From positions 1-55,508 of the forward strand of contig BLMC01000013.1 in NCBI GenBank assembly GCA_011959805.1: 55,508 nt of DNA. The letters are read 5' to 3'. The translations under genes were made by a program, and so were the position numbers. This DNA is from Lachnospiraceae bacterium (GTDB lineage Bacteria; Bacillota; Clostridia; Lachnospirales; Lachnospiraceae). Every line of letters starts with the position of its first letter. The first letter of the stretch is position 1. Shown here piece after piece: positions 17,935-27,012 of the stretch. The notes beneath the pieces were generated by a model. It saw only the letters and a program-made list of their open reading frames with translations. It was not told the DNA's origin and did not search any database.

Positions 17935-18141
17935 TTATTTGTTTAAAGACTCCTCATAGCTCTTTACCATTCTTCTCACCATCTCACCGCCGATGCTTCC
18001 TGCCTCGCGTGATGTGAGATCACCGTTGTAACCTTCTTTTAAATTCACACCAAGTTCTGATGCGACCTCAGTCTTAAAACGATCCAACGCTGCCTTTGCT
18101 TCTGGAACCTCTACTCTGTTTGATCTGTTCTGTGTTGACAT
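17935..18141 (-). CDS. Alpha/beta-type small acid-soluble spore protein
   Basis: 68 residues. Both family signatures are present: KTEVASELGV, the site cut by the germination protease GPR between Glu and Val, and SREAGSIGGEMVRRMV, the DNA-contacting helix. SASPs coat and protect spore DNA in the forespore. It follows GGAGG by seven bases and is monocistronic, ending at the terminator at 17882. Its presence says the organism has, or recently had, a sporulation programme. A forespore (sigma-G) promoter is expected upstream, but I could not fix one. Confidence 0.95.
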   Translation of the reverse strand: MSTQNRSNRVEVPEAKAALDRFKTEVASELGVNLKEGYNGDLTSREAGSIGGEMVRRMVKSYEESLNK

Positions 18142-18323
18142 AACTTTTACCTCCGTTAATCAAATTTTGTTCTCTACGTCAATCTATCTTCAAAGACAAG
18201 CTTCTGCCATATGATACGATAAACATCATTGGCTATTTTTGTTTTCTTCGCTTGTCTTAATCCTAGTATTAACGAAGTAAAAAGTTTTATGAATGGTATA
18301 TTTTTACTAAACTGTCATATTTA

Positions 18324-19418
18324 TCATTCGAGATGAATCCCTTTAAAATTACGATAAATACGCAAAAATACACGAATGATATCCGGGTCAAATATCGTTC
18401 CTGCTTTCTCCTGCATGTATGCAAGCGTCTGTTCAAGTGAGATCGGTTTCTTATACCGCCGTTCACTAATCATAGCATCAAACACATCCACCACTTTAAC
18501 AATACGTGCAGATAACGGGATTTCATTGCCTTTCAAACCTTTTGGATATCCAGAACCATCCCAACACTCATGATGATACCACGCAATATCAATCGCCATC
18601 TCGATAAAATCATTTTTTTCAACACCCTCATAAATATCGTTTAGTGTTTTGGCTCCAAGCTCTGCATGGGAACACATAATTCTGCGCTCCTCGTCATTAA
18701 GCGGCGCATTTTTCAGAAGAATATGGTCCGGTATCATAAGTTTTCCAATATCATGCAGTCCTGCGCTAGACTCAATTGTATCGATAAAATCATCGGTCAC
18801 TTCGTCCTCAAATTTGGGCGAAAGTTGCATCCCTTCCGCAAGAATACGACTGTTGTACAAAATATTTTTATAATGTGTACCCGACACATTTTCTCTGCTT
18901 TCTACTAGCCTTGCCAGTGCTGTCATAATATTTTTCTGTTCAATTCGCAATTTCTCCATCTGGCGTGCTACTACAAGATTAAGCTGCCTATTATTCTCTT
19001 CAAGATCCCGCTGCATTGTATAAATTTTAAGATGTGTGGAGATACGCATCTCGACTTCTGTCTGCTCAAACGGCTTTGGAATATAATCCACCGCTCCCAG
19101 TGCAAACCCTTTGCTAAGATCCGAAGCAGTATCCATCGCTGATATAAAAATGATTGGAATTTCTTTAGTGTAGGGGTCTTTTTTCAACATAGAACAAAAT
19201 GTAAATCCATCAATTTCCGGCATGGAAATATCTGACAAAATAACCTTGGGTAACGTCGCGCTATCCTCAATAATCTGCAGTGCTTCCTTTACACTCTGAG
19301 CAAGCAATGCCTGATACCCCATATTTTTGATAATTTCTTCCAAAATAATCAGGTTTACCTCAACATCATCTACGACAAGGATACTGATTTCACTATTATT
19401 TTGTGATGTTTTATTCAT
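18324..19418 (-). CDS. Response regulator with HD-GYP output (c-di-GMP phosphodiesterase)
   Basis: 364 residues. The receiver domain (10-125) has the acidic pair VVDD (15-18), phosphoacceptor D63 (LSDISMPEID) and the conserved Lys in KPF. A coiled linker (~130-175) leads to an HD-GYP domain with HD at 222-223, HHE (282-284) and GYP (290-292), all metal-binding residues intact, so c-di-GMP hydrolysis is likely. It is the last gene of the che operon, four bases after the histidine kinase, which probably phosphorylates it. Confidence 0.9.
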   Translation of the reverse strand: MNKTSQNNSEISILVVDDVEVNLIILEEIIKNMGYQALLAQSVKEALQIIEDSATLPKVILSDISMPEIDGFTFCSMLKKDPYTKEIPIIFISAMDTASDLSKGFALGAVDYIPKPFEQTEVEMRISTHLKIYTMQRDLEENNRQLNLVVARQMEKLRIEQKNIMTALARLVESRENVSGTHYKNILYNSRILAEGMQLSPKFEDEVTDDFIDTIESSAGLHDIGKLMIPDHILLKNAPLNDEERRIMCSHAELGAKTLNDIYEGVEKNDFIEMAIDIAWYHHECWDGSGYPKGLKGNEIPLSARIVKVVDVFDAMISERRYKKPISLEQTLAYMQEKAGTIFDPDIIRVFLRIYRNFKGIHLE

Positions 19419-19422
19419 ATTA

Positions 19423-20883
19423 TTATATCTCCAGCCCTTCTATCTCAAGCAATAGCTGTTCTTTCACTTTCTGCGCATAATCGCGCGCTTTGTCACAATC
19501 CGCCTTTCTAATTGACATTTCCATTCGGAACGTCAGACGTTGCAAATCTTTCGAGCCGCCACTGAGCAACTGTTTTAACATTGTAGCAAAACTTTCTGCC
19601 TTTTGCCAATTTTCCATATCCATACTGATATTGAGTTTTTCAAAATATTTTTTCAATTCTCTAACATTAATCTCGCTGCCCAGCTCATACATTAAGTCCT
19701 GTTCTCCGGCAATTTTGTTGAGATTATGTGAATATTTCCATTTTCTAATAGAAGGCTCTTGCTCTGTTGTCTCCTGTGCTTGCTCTTGTCTTAAACGCAC
19801 AGTAAAGGAAAAAGTGGAACCTTTTCCCTTCTCTCCTTCTGCCCATACCTTGCCATGCATCATATTTACAAGTTCTTTTGTAATGGAAAGTCCAAGTCCT
19901 GTGCCACCAAATTTTCTGGTAATCGAAGCATCTACTTGGGAAAAACTCTTAAACAGTTTATCCTTGTCTTCCGGGGAAAGTCCAATACCAGTGTCCACCA
20001 CTAGAAAAAACAGCTCGATTTCATCATTAATTCTTGTATTTAAAGATACCTCAATCCCAACATAGCCTTGTTCTGTAAATTTCACTGCATTTGACACTAG
20101 ATTGTTCAAAATCTGCGTCAGTCGCAATTCATCGCCAATTACTTTGTCTGGAATTTCCTGCGCAACATTAAGAGTAAAACGAAGCCCTTTTCTCATTGTG
20201 AGCATATTAAACATTTTCTCCATTTTTGACATAAAATCATAAAATGAAAATGGCTTCTCATCCAACTGAAATTTTCCTGCCTCAAGTTTTGAAAAATCAA
20301 GTATGTTGTTGATAATCCCTTCCATGGTAGTGCAACAATCAAGAATCATCTTCATATAATTGATTTTCTGAAAATCCTGTTCCTGCTCCATTAGAATCTC
20401 TGCATGGCCCTTGATTCCGTTTACTGGTGTACGCAATTCATGTGTAACATTCGCCACAAAAGCATCCCTTGCCTTCATGGACTCCTGCATCTGCATCGTG
20501 GTTTCCTCTACTTTTTGTATGCTCTCCTTATATCGCGTCATATCAACAGCTGTGCAAATAATGACTTCCACCCCGTCAAAAACTTTGGATACCACTTTGA
20601 TTTCTACAGGAAAACAGGTTTTGTTCTTCCGGTACAATGCAGTTTCTATCACTTCTTTATCCTTATATTCATCAGTCAATTCAATATGATTATCTACATT
20701 GACAAACACATTTAAAAACAGTTCTCCAACATATGTTCCAATCAACTCTCCTGCGGTATATCCAGTAAGCTCCAAAAGTCTGTCATTACAATAATTGATA
20801 CTTCCGTGTGAATCATACTTGACAATGCATTCTTGACTGTTGTTCAATACAAAGTAAAAAAATTCTTCACGATTTTTTGGCAT
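19423..20883 (-). CDS. PAS-domain sensor histidine kinase
   Basis: 486 residues with no membrane helix, so a cytosolic sensor. PAS domain 5-115 (CNDRLLELTGYTAGELIG, then the PAC end); HisKA with H148 in NVTHELRTP; HATPase_c with N-box NNLVSNAVKF, G1 DTGIGL and G2 GGTGLGL. The last ~105 residues (about 380-486) are helical and charged, resembling an HPt-like bundle but without an HxxKG motif. Located directly behind cheW (one base apart) and ahead of the HD-GYP regulator. It stands where CheA would be expected. Confidence 0.9.
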   Translation of the reverse strand: MPKNREEFFYFVLNNSQECIVKYDSHGSINYCNDRLLELTGYTAGELIGTYVGELFLNVFVNVDNHIELTDEYKDKEVIETALYRKNKTCFPVEIKVVSKVFDGVEVIICTAVDMTRYKESIQKVEETTMQMQESMKARDAFVANVTHELRTPVNGIKGHAEILMEQEQDFQKINYMKMILDCCTTMEGIINNILDFSKLEAGKFQLDEKPFSFYDFMSKMEKMFNMLTMRKGLRFTLNVAQEIPDKVIGDELRLTQILNNLVSNAVKFTEQGYVGIEVSLNTRINDEIELFFLVVDTGIGLSPEDKDKLFKSFSQVDASITRKFGGTGLGLSITKELVNMMHGKVWAEGEKGKGSTFSFTVRLRQEQAQETTEQEPSIRKWKYSHNLNKIAGEQDLMYELGSEINVRELKKYFEKLNISMDMENWQKAESFATMLKQLLSGGSKDLQRLTFRMEMSIRKADCDKARDYAQKVKEQLLLEIEGLEI

Positions 20884-21399
20884 TTATTCTTCCTCTTCCT
20901 CTTCCTGCTTATCCACAAAATCGAGTGAATTATCGCTCAACAGTTTTACTGGGTCCAACAACAATTTAACACTGTCACCGATTTTTCCAATGCCACGGAT
21001 AAATTTTGCCTGCGCATTGGCTTTTGAGACACTTGGCGGTGGCAAAATGTCTTCCTCCTCAATGGAAACGACTTCCGAAATTGTCTCAACAATAAGCCCT
21101 ACTACCACGTTTTGAACATCTACTACAATAATGCAAGTGCGATCGTTGTATTCAAAAAGCTCTTTTCCAAACCGGATTGCGACATCAATCACTGGTATAA
21201 TCTTTCCTCGTAGATTGATGAGTCCCTTAATATAAGATTCTGCCTCTGGAATCGGCGCTATCGATTGCATCTGTATTATCTCGTTTACATATTTAAGTTC
21301 AATACCAAACACATCACTTCCAATGGAGAAAGTCATATATTTTCCCTGTCGAATATCTTCCTGCTCTGCAAGCTCTAGTTCTTCTTTATTTTCATCCAT
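20884..21399 (-). CDS. cheW: CheW-type adaptor protein
   Basis: 171 residues. After an acidic N-terminus comes a full CheW/SH3-like domain: YMTFSIGSDVFGIELKYVNEII, PEAESYIKGLINLRGKIIPVIDV and CIIVVDVQNVVVGLIVETISEV. CheW couples chemoreceptors to CheA, yet neither is in this window. The tail ends in a poly-Glu run. It is preceded by GGGG, eight bases before the ATG. Confidence 0.92.
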   Translation of the reverse strand: MDENKEELELAEQEDIRQGKYMTFSIGSDVFGIELKYVNEIIQMQSIAPIPEAESYIKGLINLRGKIIPVIDVAIRFGKELFEYNDRTCIIVVDVQNVVVGLIVETISEVVSIEEEDILPPPSVSKANAQAKFIRGIGKIGDSVKLLLDPVKLLSDNSLDFVDKQEEEEEE

Positions 21400-21434
21400 A
21401 CAAAAATTTCCCCCTTATCAATCTCTACAATCTA

Positions 21435-21830
21435 TTAGTCTGTCAGGCCAAGTTTATTCAAAATATCTCTTAGCTTATCTACATCAATTGGTTTTGCACA
21501 GTACACTGTGCATCCCAAATCAAACGCCATTTTAACATTTTTCTCCTCGTTTAGCGCTGTTGTCATAATTACTTTTGCCTGCTCACTTTGCGGCACATTA
21601 TGTTCCCGCTCGATATCACGAATATTTTTAAGTGCTTGATAGCCATCCATCACTGGCATCATAACATCCAGACAGACAAGATCATAAGGGTCCTCCTCCT
21701 CAATCGCCATCATAAAAGCATCGATCGCTTCCATACCATCTACAGTAACATCACATTCTCCATAGACCGACAAAAATTTTAAAATTGCCTTTCTGCTTGC
21801 AAAATCATCTTCTGCTATCAATATTCTCAT
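21435..21830 (-). CDS. Single-domain CheY-like response regulator
   Basis: 131 residues, one receiver domain and nothing else. Acidic triad AEDD (7-9), phosphoacceptor Asp in VCLDVMMPVMDG, Thr in IMTTA and Lys in AKPID are all present, so it can be phosphorylated. A short insertion (EREHNVPQSEQ) widens the fourth segment. It lies between cheB and cheW. Target (flagellar switch or the kinase) unknown. Confidence 0.9.
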   Translation of the reverse strand: MRILIAEDDFASRKAILKFLSVYGECDVTVDGMEAIDAFMMAIEEEDPYDLVCLDVMMPVMDGYQALKNIRDIEREHNVPQSEQAKVIMTTALNEEKNVKMAFDLGCTVYCAKPIDVDKLRDILNKLGLTD

Positions 21831-21869
21831 AGTTCTGCCTCCTAATTTTATTTTAATCGTTTCACTCTG

Positions 21870-22910
21870 CTACTGCCTTTTGTCCAACAGATAATATATT
21901 TTGTGTGAAATCTGCTCCAATGGCACCTGCCAAGTTACTGCTCCAAGCTCATATGCTACTTTTGGCATCCCATAGACAATACAAGTTTTTTCATCTTGAC
22001 CTATGGTGCGTGCGCCAGCATTTTTCATAGCCAATAGTCCCTTAGCGCCATCGCTTCCCATTCCCGTCATCAGTACACCGATTGCCTCTTTTCCTGCTGC
22101 GCGAGCCACAGATTCAAAAAGTGCGTCAACTGACGGGCAATGCCCTGTTACACGCGGACCATATTTGCATTCTACCTGAAATCTGCCATTAATCTTTACA
22201 ACACGCATTTGCTTATCGCCCGGTGCTAAAAGAATCTGACCAGTTTTTACCACATCTCCAGAAACAGCTTCTTTTACAGAAACCTCACCCTCATTGTCCA
22301 AGCGATGCGCGTACATTTGAGTATAGCCTTCTGGCATATGTTGTACCATCACAATCCCTGGAATATCCTTCCTTAGTCCTCGAACAACCGTAGCAATTGC
22401 TTCTGTTCCTCCCGTTGAAGCGCCGATTGCAATAATCGACGTCGTTGCGGGGTGTATTCCTGTTGTCATATTACTTGCACACTTTAACGCCGGCGTCAGT
22501 GCTGGAACAACAATCTTTTTTGCTGCTGCAAGCCATTCTCCACCAGCCATTTTTTTAAGTCGACTACAGATATTCTCATGCTCAAGCACATCAAAATTTT
22601 TTCCACATGCGATAAAGTCTCTTGCACCTGCTTGAAAAGCAGCATCCTCATACTTTGACTCTGCTATGACCAATGTTGCAGTGCTGCGCTGTGGCATAAG
22701 CTTTTCCAAAAATGTAATTCCCGACATTCGTGGAAGGTCATGGCACAAAAGCATTACATCTGGTTCGCATTCAATAATTTTATCTCGCGCCATATAAGCA
22801 TTATTTGCTTCTGCTACAATATCCAGATTTATATCTGCACCTAATATCCCATCAAGGCGCCTGCGCATCTCCAGATCTCCCACAACCAATAAAACCTTTA
22901 ACTTTTCCAT
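21870..22910 (-). CDS. cheB: CheB-type protein-glutamate methylesterase with a degenerate receiver
   Basis: 346 residues. The C-terminal methylesterase domain has its triad: Ser165 (GASTGG), His191 (VQHMP) and Asp287 (GMGSDGA). The N-terminal receiver domain keeps its fold but has lost the phosphorylation site: the usual LLDxEMPRMDG reads LLCHDLPRMSG, placing Cys56 at the phosphoacceptor position. The first Asp of the acidic pair is Gly, and the Lys of KP is replaced (ACGKN). The gene is intact and in operon with cheR, so it is probably active without phospho-control. Confidence 0.9.
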   Translation of the reverse strand: MEKLKVLLVVGDLEMRRRLDGILGADINLDIVAEANNAYMARDKIIECEPDVMLLCHDLPRMSGITFLEKLMPQRSTATLVIAESKYEDAAFQAGARDFIACGKNFDVLEHENICSRLKKMAGGEWLAAAKKIVVPALTPALKCASNMTTGIHPATTSIIAIGASTGGTEAIATVVRGLRKDIPGIVMVQHMPEGYTQMYAHRLDNEGEVSVKEAVSGDVVKTGQILLAPGDKQMRVVKINGRFQVECKYGPRVTGHCPSVDALFESVARAAGKEAIGVLMTGMGSDGAKGLLAMKNAGARTIGQDEKTCIVYGMPKVAYELGAVTWQVPLEQISHKIYYLLDKRQ

Positions 22911-22949
22911 ATTCTTTCTCCTATATCACTTTTGATAGACTCCAAAAGG

Positions 22950-23753
22950 CTATTTTTTATATATGGAGGGTCTTACATACTGGAATCGGGTATTATTCTG
23001 GCTCATGGACTCCGTAGAACCAATAAAAAGATATCCACCGGGAGCCATCTTCTCATAAATATTGTTTAATAAGCGTTCCTTGGTTGGCTCGTCGAAATAT
23101 ATCATGACATTTCTAATAAACACAACATGAAGTGGTTTTCTAAAGGGCAACGGATTCATCAGATTGAGCTGTCGAAACAGCACTTCTCTTTTAAGCTCAT
23201 CTTTTATGCAATATTCATCCTGATTAATTTGCTTAAAATAACGGCGTACATATTGATTTGGCAACTGTTCCACAGAATTTCTGGAATATACACCTTTCAC
23301 AGCTTTCTCAAGCACCTTTGTATCTATATCCGTAGCGAGCACCTTTGTGTCCCACTCAGCCTGCTCTAACCCAAGAAAATCCTTGCAGAGCATCGCAAGG
23401 GTATAGGGCTCCTCCCCTGTCGAGGACGCAGCACACCAAATATGCCAGTCTCTTGTGCTTTCTGTGCGCAATTTCAATTCTGGAAAAACAGTCTGCTTCA
23501 AATACAAGAACTGTTCATACTCCCTCCAAAAATATGTATGGTTTGTCGTGAGAGCATTCATCAGATCTTCCGCTTCTGGTCCTGTTGGAAACCGCTCCAC
23601 ACGATCCATAAACGCATTATAGGAGCTATATCCCTTTCGCTGCATATAATTATCAAGCCTTCCCTGAACCAAAACTTTCTTTTCATTTAAGTTTATGCCA
23701 GATTTATTTTTTACATAAGCAGCCACTCTCTGAAATTCTTGTTCTGTTATCAT
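22950..23753 (-). CDS. cheR: CheR-type chemoreceptor methyltransferase
   Basis: 267 residues. N-terminal helical CheR_N (RVAAYVKNKSGINLNEKK), then the SAM-binding domain with TTNHTYFWRE, AASSTGEEPYTLAM and VVFIRNVMIYFD. It would methylate glutamates of a chemoreceptor with S-adenosylmethionine, opposing CheB. First gene of the operon, about 60 bases downstream of the promoter at 23814-23842. No receptor gene is in the window. Confidence 0.92.
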   Translation of the reverse strand: MITEQEFQRVAAYVKNKSGINLNEKKVLVQGRLDNYMQRKGYSSYNAFMDRVERFPTGPEAEDLMNALTTNHTYFWREYEQFLYLKQTVFPELKLRTESTRDWHIWCAASSTGEEPYTLAMLCKDFLGLEQAEWDTKVLATDIDTKVLEKAVKGVYSRNSVEQLPNQYVRRYFKQINQDEYCIKDELKREVLFRQLNLMNPLPFRKPLHVVFIRNVMIYFDEPTKERLLNNIYEKMAPGGYLFIGSTESMSQNNTRFQYVRPSIYKK

Positions 23754-23813
23754 TTGAGAAACCTTCTATCCACCTGATTTGTGTCGAATATAACTTGACA
23801 CATTGCACAAATG

Positions 23814-23842
23814 ATTATATCATCCAATATCTAAATTGTCAA
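23814..23842 (-). promoter_or_regulatory. Consensus sigma-A promoter of the cheR operon
   Basis: Minus strand TTGACA (23842-23837), 17-base spacer, TATAAT (23819-23814): a perfect match in both hexamers and spacing. Flagellar/chemotaxis genes usually use sigma-D or sigma-28 promoters, so this suggests constitutive expression independent of motility. Confidence 0.85.
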
Positions 23843-23868
23843 AATATTTACTACAAATCAATTTGTTC

Positions 23869-24426
23869 TTAACACCCCTCTGTGTATACAATCTGTTCTC
23901 CTAGTTCATCCGCTGTCTTTTGGTCTAATAAAGACGCTATGATTTCTAGCGAAAATGCTATAGCTGTTCCCATTCCGCGACTTGTGATAACGTTCCCTGA
24001 TTTTACTACCTTATCAAAACATACCTCTGCTCCTAATAGTTCTGTCTCCATACCAGGATAAATACAAGCCTTCTTTTCATGTAACAACCCCATATGACCA
24101 AAAATACTAGGCGCTGCACAAATTGCTGCAATTAACTTTCCACACTCATAAAATTTCCGAAGCTGTTCTGTCAACTTCGCACATTCCTCAAGTTTTTTCG
24201 TCCCGGGCATTCCTCCAGGACAGACAAGAATATCAAAGTTATCAAAATCAAGAGTATCAATTCCTGCATCCATTGTCACAGTAATCTTATGTTTTCCCAT
24301 AACAGTTTGTGCATTGTCCACCGCAACACAGACTGTCTCAACACCTGCGCGTCGCAGTAAATCCACGACTGTAAGTGCCTCTATCTCCTCATAACCTGTT
24401 CCGAAAAACACTGCTGCTCTTTTCAT
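23869..24426 (-). CDS. DJ-1/PfpI family protein (possible glyoxalase III or deglycase-like)
   Basis: 185 residues. The nucleophilic elbow Cys103 in AAICAAPSIFG, the conserved Glu in GYEEIEAL (E16) and the loop CPGGMPGT mark the DJ-1 subgroup (ThiJ/YajL-like) rather than the hexameric proteases. Members act on methylglyoxal or in oxidative stress; the exact reaction is not certain. Monocistronic, transcribed toward the che operon promoter. Confidence 0.88.
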   Translation of the reverse strand: MKRAAVFFGTGYEEIEALTVVDLLRRAGVETVCVAVDNAQTVMGKHKITVTMDAGIDTLDFDNFDILVCPGGMPGTKKLEECAKLTEQLRKFYECGKLIAAICAAPSIFGHMGLLHEKKACIYPGMETELLGAEVCFDKVVKSGNVITSRGMGTAIAFSLEIIASLLDQKTADELGEQIVYTEGC

Positions 24427-24559
24427 AAATTTATACCTCTCTTTCTAAAGCATACGCAAAAAATGTTTTAGTAATCTTATTTTACCACATTTTGTACAAA
24501 TTTGTGAAAGAATTTGCATGTTTTGTTTCTGATTTTGCAAATTTTAATGTAATATTCTA

Positions 24560-24568
24560 TGATATAAT
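24560..24568 (+). promoter_or_regulatory. Extended -10 promoter of the galactanase leader
   Basis: TG at 24560-24561, one base, then TATAAT at 24563-24568. A TTGCAA lies at 24535-24540, too far (22 bases) for a normal -35. Transcription from here gives a leader of about 255 bases before the GH53 start. Confidence 0.55.
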
Positions 24569-24574
24569 GATTAT

Positions 24575-24829
24575 ATTAGCCGGAGAATACTTCCACTTTC
24601 ATAAAGTGGTAAGTAAAATATAATTTTGTCTTAGTGAAAGTACAATCTTTGACTAGGACACGCTCTTGGCAGAATTGCAAGCGTGCAAATGGATTTTCTG
24701 TCAGCAACACGGATTTGCGCGCCACAACAAGAATGCCGATGGCACTTTTGAATATAACATTCATTCAATAAGAGTAGCGAAAAAATCTTTCTTACTCACG
24801 TACCCATTGTGTATAAAAAGGAGGCCTTC
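24575..24829 (+). ncRNA. Long structured leader of the galactanase gene, type unknown
   Basis: No gene lies here. Visible pairings: CCACTTT/AAAGTGG (about 24592-24608, 3-base loop); the arms GCGTGCAAAT and ATTTGCGCGC (10 bp with one G-U) around a 22-base loop in ~24682-24723; a competing pair CACGCT..CTTG/CAAGCGTG; and the small hairpin ATGCCGATGGCA at ~24733-24744. The last hairpin is shared with the map leader. It matched no riboswitch consensus I tried (c-di-GMP-I, T-box, FMN, THF). It may be a regulatory RNA or the remains of an IS200/IS605-type element end. Confidence 0.4.
24731..24753 (+). repeat. Copy 1 of a conserved 23-bp hairpin motif
   Basis: The 23 bases GAATGCCGATGGCA-CTTTTGAAT match the minus-strand copy at 29268-29290 at 21 positions. 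The core is an imperfect palindrome (TGCC GAT GGCA) followed by a T-run and GAAT. Confidence 0.7.
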
Positions 24830-26932
24830 ATGAAAAAGAAAGCAATCATTACAGTTCTTCTAACCACAACCCTATCCTTGGCTGGATGCAGCGATAAAGC
24901 AAACTCAGACCAAACTGCTACAAATGCAACCTCTGTCGAGTCCATTGAATCGACAGCAATAAATTCTGAATCATCCATTTTTGAAACTGCCGATGACACC
25001 GAAACACTAACTCAAATATCATTGCAGTCAACTACCTTTCCACTACCGACTACCGTAGAAAATGCTGATATTTATGTAGCACCAATCCCAGACTTGTCAG
25101 ACAATTTTATTCGAGGAATGGATGTGTCTTCTATTCTTGCAGAAGAAAAAAGCGGAGTAAAATACCTGAATGCTGATGGTGTTGCGCAAGATGTATTTAC
25201 TACGATGGCAGAAGCTGGTGTCAACTATGCACGCATTCGTATATGGAATGATCCTTATGACGAAAATGGTAATGGATATGGTGGCGGGAACAATGATCTT
25301 GCAACTGCTATAGAACTTGGAAAACGCGCCACGGAAAACGGCATGAAAGTCTGCATCGATTTTCATTACTCTGACTTCTGGGCTGACCCAGCAAAGCAGA
25401 TGTGTCCCAAAGCATGGGTAGATTTATCTCTTGAGGAAAAATCCGATGCCTTATATCAATTTACAAAAGACAGTTTAACACAACTTTTAGAAAATGGTGT
25501 CGATGTTAGTATGATTCAGGTTGGCAACGAAACTAACAATGGCATGGCTGGAGAAACACAAATTCCAAATATTGCAAAACTTATGAATAGCGGAAGCAAA
25601 GCAGTGCGCGAAGTTTCAAAAAATTATGACAAAGACATTAAAGTTGCATTGCATTATACTAATGCAAATGACTATGATGGAATTGATTCTATTTTGTACA
25701 AGCTTTCTTCTTTTCAGGTAGACTATGATATTTTTGCACTGTCTTATTATCCTTACTGGCATGGTACTTTTGACAATCTTCAGAAGGTTATGGAAAATAT
25801 TCAAGAAAAATATGGTAAGGAAACGCTTATTGCCGAGACAGCCTATTGTTATACTACAAAAGATACTGATGGTTCGGGAAACAGTGTCGGGGAAACAGAC
25901 CTAATCGATGGGTATGGTGCCACTGTTCAAAGCCAATCCACCGCGCTGCGCGATGTCTGTGCTACAGCCAATGATGCAGGTGCTCTCGGCGTATTCTACT
26001 GGGAAGGTGCATGGATTGCCGTGGGTGATGCAACTGCAAATAATAGTCCGATTTGGGAAGAGTTTGGTTCTGGATGGGCAAGCAGCTATGCAGCAACATA
26101 TGATCCAAACGATGCCGGAAAATATTATGGTGGTTGTTCTTGGGATAACCAAGCGTTATTTGGCGCAGATGGAAAACCGTTAGAATCCCTAAATACATTC
26201 AAATGGTTAAAGTATGGCACAAATGCTGAGCCAGCAATCGATTTGGTTTTAACTCCAACAGTCACTTGCAATATTGGTGATCAACTGCAATTGCCTGAAA
26301 CAGTGGATGTTATCTACAACAATCGTACATTGAATACTGCTCTTCCCATCGAATGGTATGAAGAACAGGTCAAAAATATTGATACTTCCAAGGCTGGAAC
26401 TTATGAAATCGATGGTAAAATCTTGGATGATGCTGCGGAATCAGACAAACCAAATGAAGCATGTTGCATTGTTACTGTAGAACTACACAACTATGTTATT
26501 AATCCAAGCTTTGAGGATTCTGATACTTCTATGTGGAAAATTTCTTATGAAGGAGATAAAAATCCTACTGATTTCCAGCAGAAAGAAACTGACGCACATA
26601 CTGGCGAATATGCTTTCCATTTCTGGTCAGAATCCGATATGGATTTTTCTATTGAACAAGAATTTTCTAACCTAGAACCTGGAACTTATGAATTAAAAGC
26701 ATATTTTCAAGGCGGTGATATTGATGAAACTGCACAGATGGAACTCTATGCTTCCATTGATGAAACATTCGTTTCCGACCCCTTTACTGCACAGGGGTAT
26801 GCAAATTGGCAAGAGCCTACCATCTCCTCAATCAACGTCATTGATGGCACACTCAAAGTTGGAATTCGCATCCAATGCAACGCCAAAGGTTGGGGAACAA
26901 TCGATGATATTACTTTACATAAAATTAACTAA
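24830..26932 (+). CDS. Surface lipoprotein arabinogalactan endo-beta-1,4-galactanase (GH53)
   Basis: 700 residues from ATG 24830 (AAGGAGG six bases upstream). Lipobox LAGC with Cys20 anchors it to the outer face of the membrane; a Ser/Thr-rich linker follows. The GH53 catalytic domain (~90-450) has acid/base Glu234 (QVGNETN) and nucleophile Glu336 (LIAETAY), plus GMDVSS and RIRIWNDPY. C-terminal modules: an Ig-like domain (~475-560) and a carbohydrate-binding jelly roll (~565-700, VINPSFEDSDTSMW) of the CBM61/CBM4-like type. It cleaves type I galactan side chains of pectin. No transporter or beta-galactosidase is adjacent, so it stands alone. Confidence 0.93.
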   Translation: MKKKAIITVLLTTTLSLAGCSDKANSDQTATNATSVESIESTAINSESSIFETADDTETLTQISLQSTTFPLPTTVENADIYVAPIPDLSDNFIRGMDVSSILAEEKSGVKYLNADGVAQDVFTTMAEAGVNYARIRIWNDPYDENGNGYGGGNNDLATAIELGKRATENGMKVCIDFHYSDFWADPAKQMCPKAWVDLSLEEKSDALYQFTKDSLTQLLENGVDVSMIQVGNETNNGMAGETQIPNIAKLMNSGSKAVREVSKNYDKDIKVALHYTNANDYDGIDSILYKLSSFQVDYDIFALSYYPYWHGTFDNLQKVMENIQEKYGKETLIAETAYCYTTKDTDGSGNSVGETDLIDGYGATVQSQSTALRDVCATANDAGALGVFYWEGAWIAVGDATANNSPIWEEFGSGWASSYAATYDPNDAGKYYGGCSWDNQALFGADGKPLESLNTFKWLKYGTNAEPAIDLVLTPTVTCNIGDQLQLPETVDVIYNNRTLNTALPIEWYEEQVKNIDTSKAGTYEIDGKILDDAAESDKPNEACCIVTVELHNYVINPSFEDSDTSMWKISYEGDKNPTDFQQKETDAHTGEYAFHFWSESDMDFSIEQEFSNLEPGTYELKAYFQGGDIDETAQMELYASIDETFVSDPFTAQGYANWQEPTISSINVIDGTLKVGIRIQCNAKGWGTIDDITLHKIN

Positions 26933-26948
26933 TTAATTCTTTCACAAA

Positions 26949-26996
26949 TTGGCAGGTGTTTGGCAGCATTCGTACTGTACACCTGTCAAATTTTTT
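26949..26996 (+). terminator. Intrinsic terminator of the galactanase gene
   Basis: TTGGCAGGTGT (26949-26959) pairs with ACACCTGTCAA (26979-26989, one G-U), followed by six T. Confidence 0.85.
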
Positions 26997-27012
26997 AACT
27001 ATCCGAATCTTT

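Noticed and set aside
19423..20883. Histidine kinase as a CheA
   Set aside because: It has PAS-HisKA-HATPase order with the His in the dimerisation helix and lacks P1 Hpt, P2 and the CheW-like P5 domain.
24575..24829. Galactanase leader as a known riboswitch (c-di-GMP-I, T-box, FMN or THF)
   Set aside because: None of the conserved blocks (for example GCAAA/GGGAC of GEMM or the T-box AGGGTGG) could be placed; kept only as an unknown structured leader.
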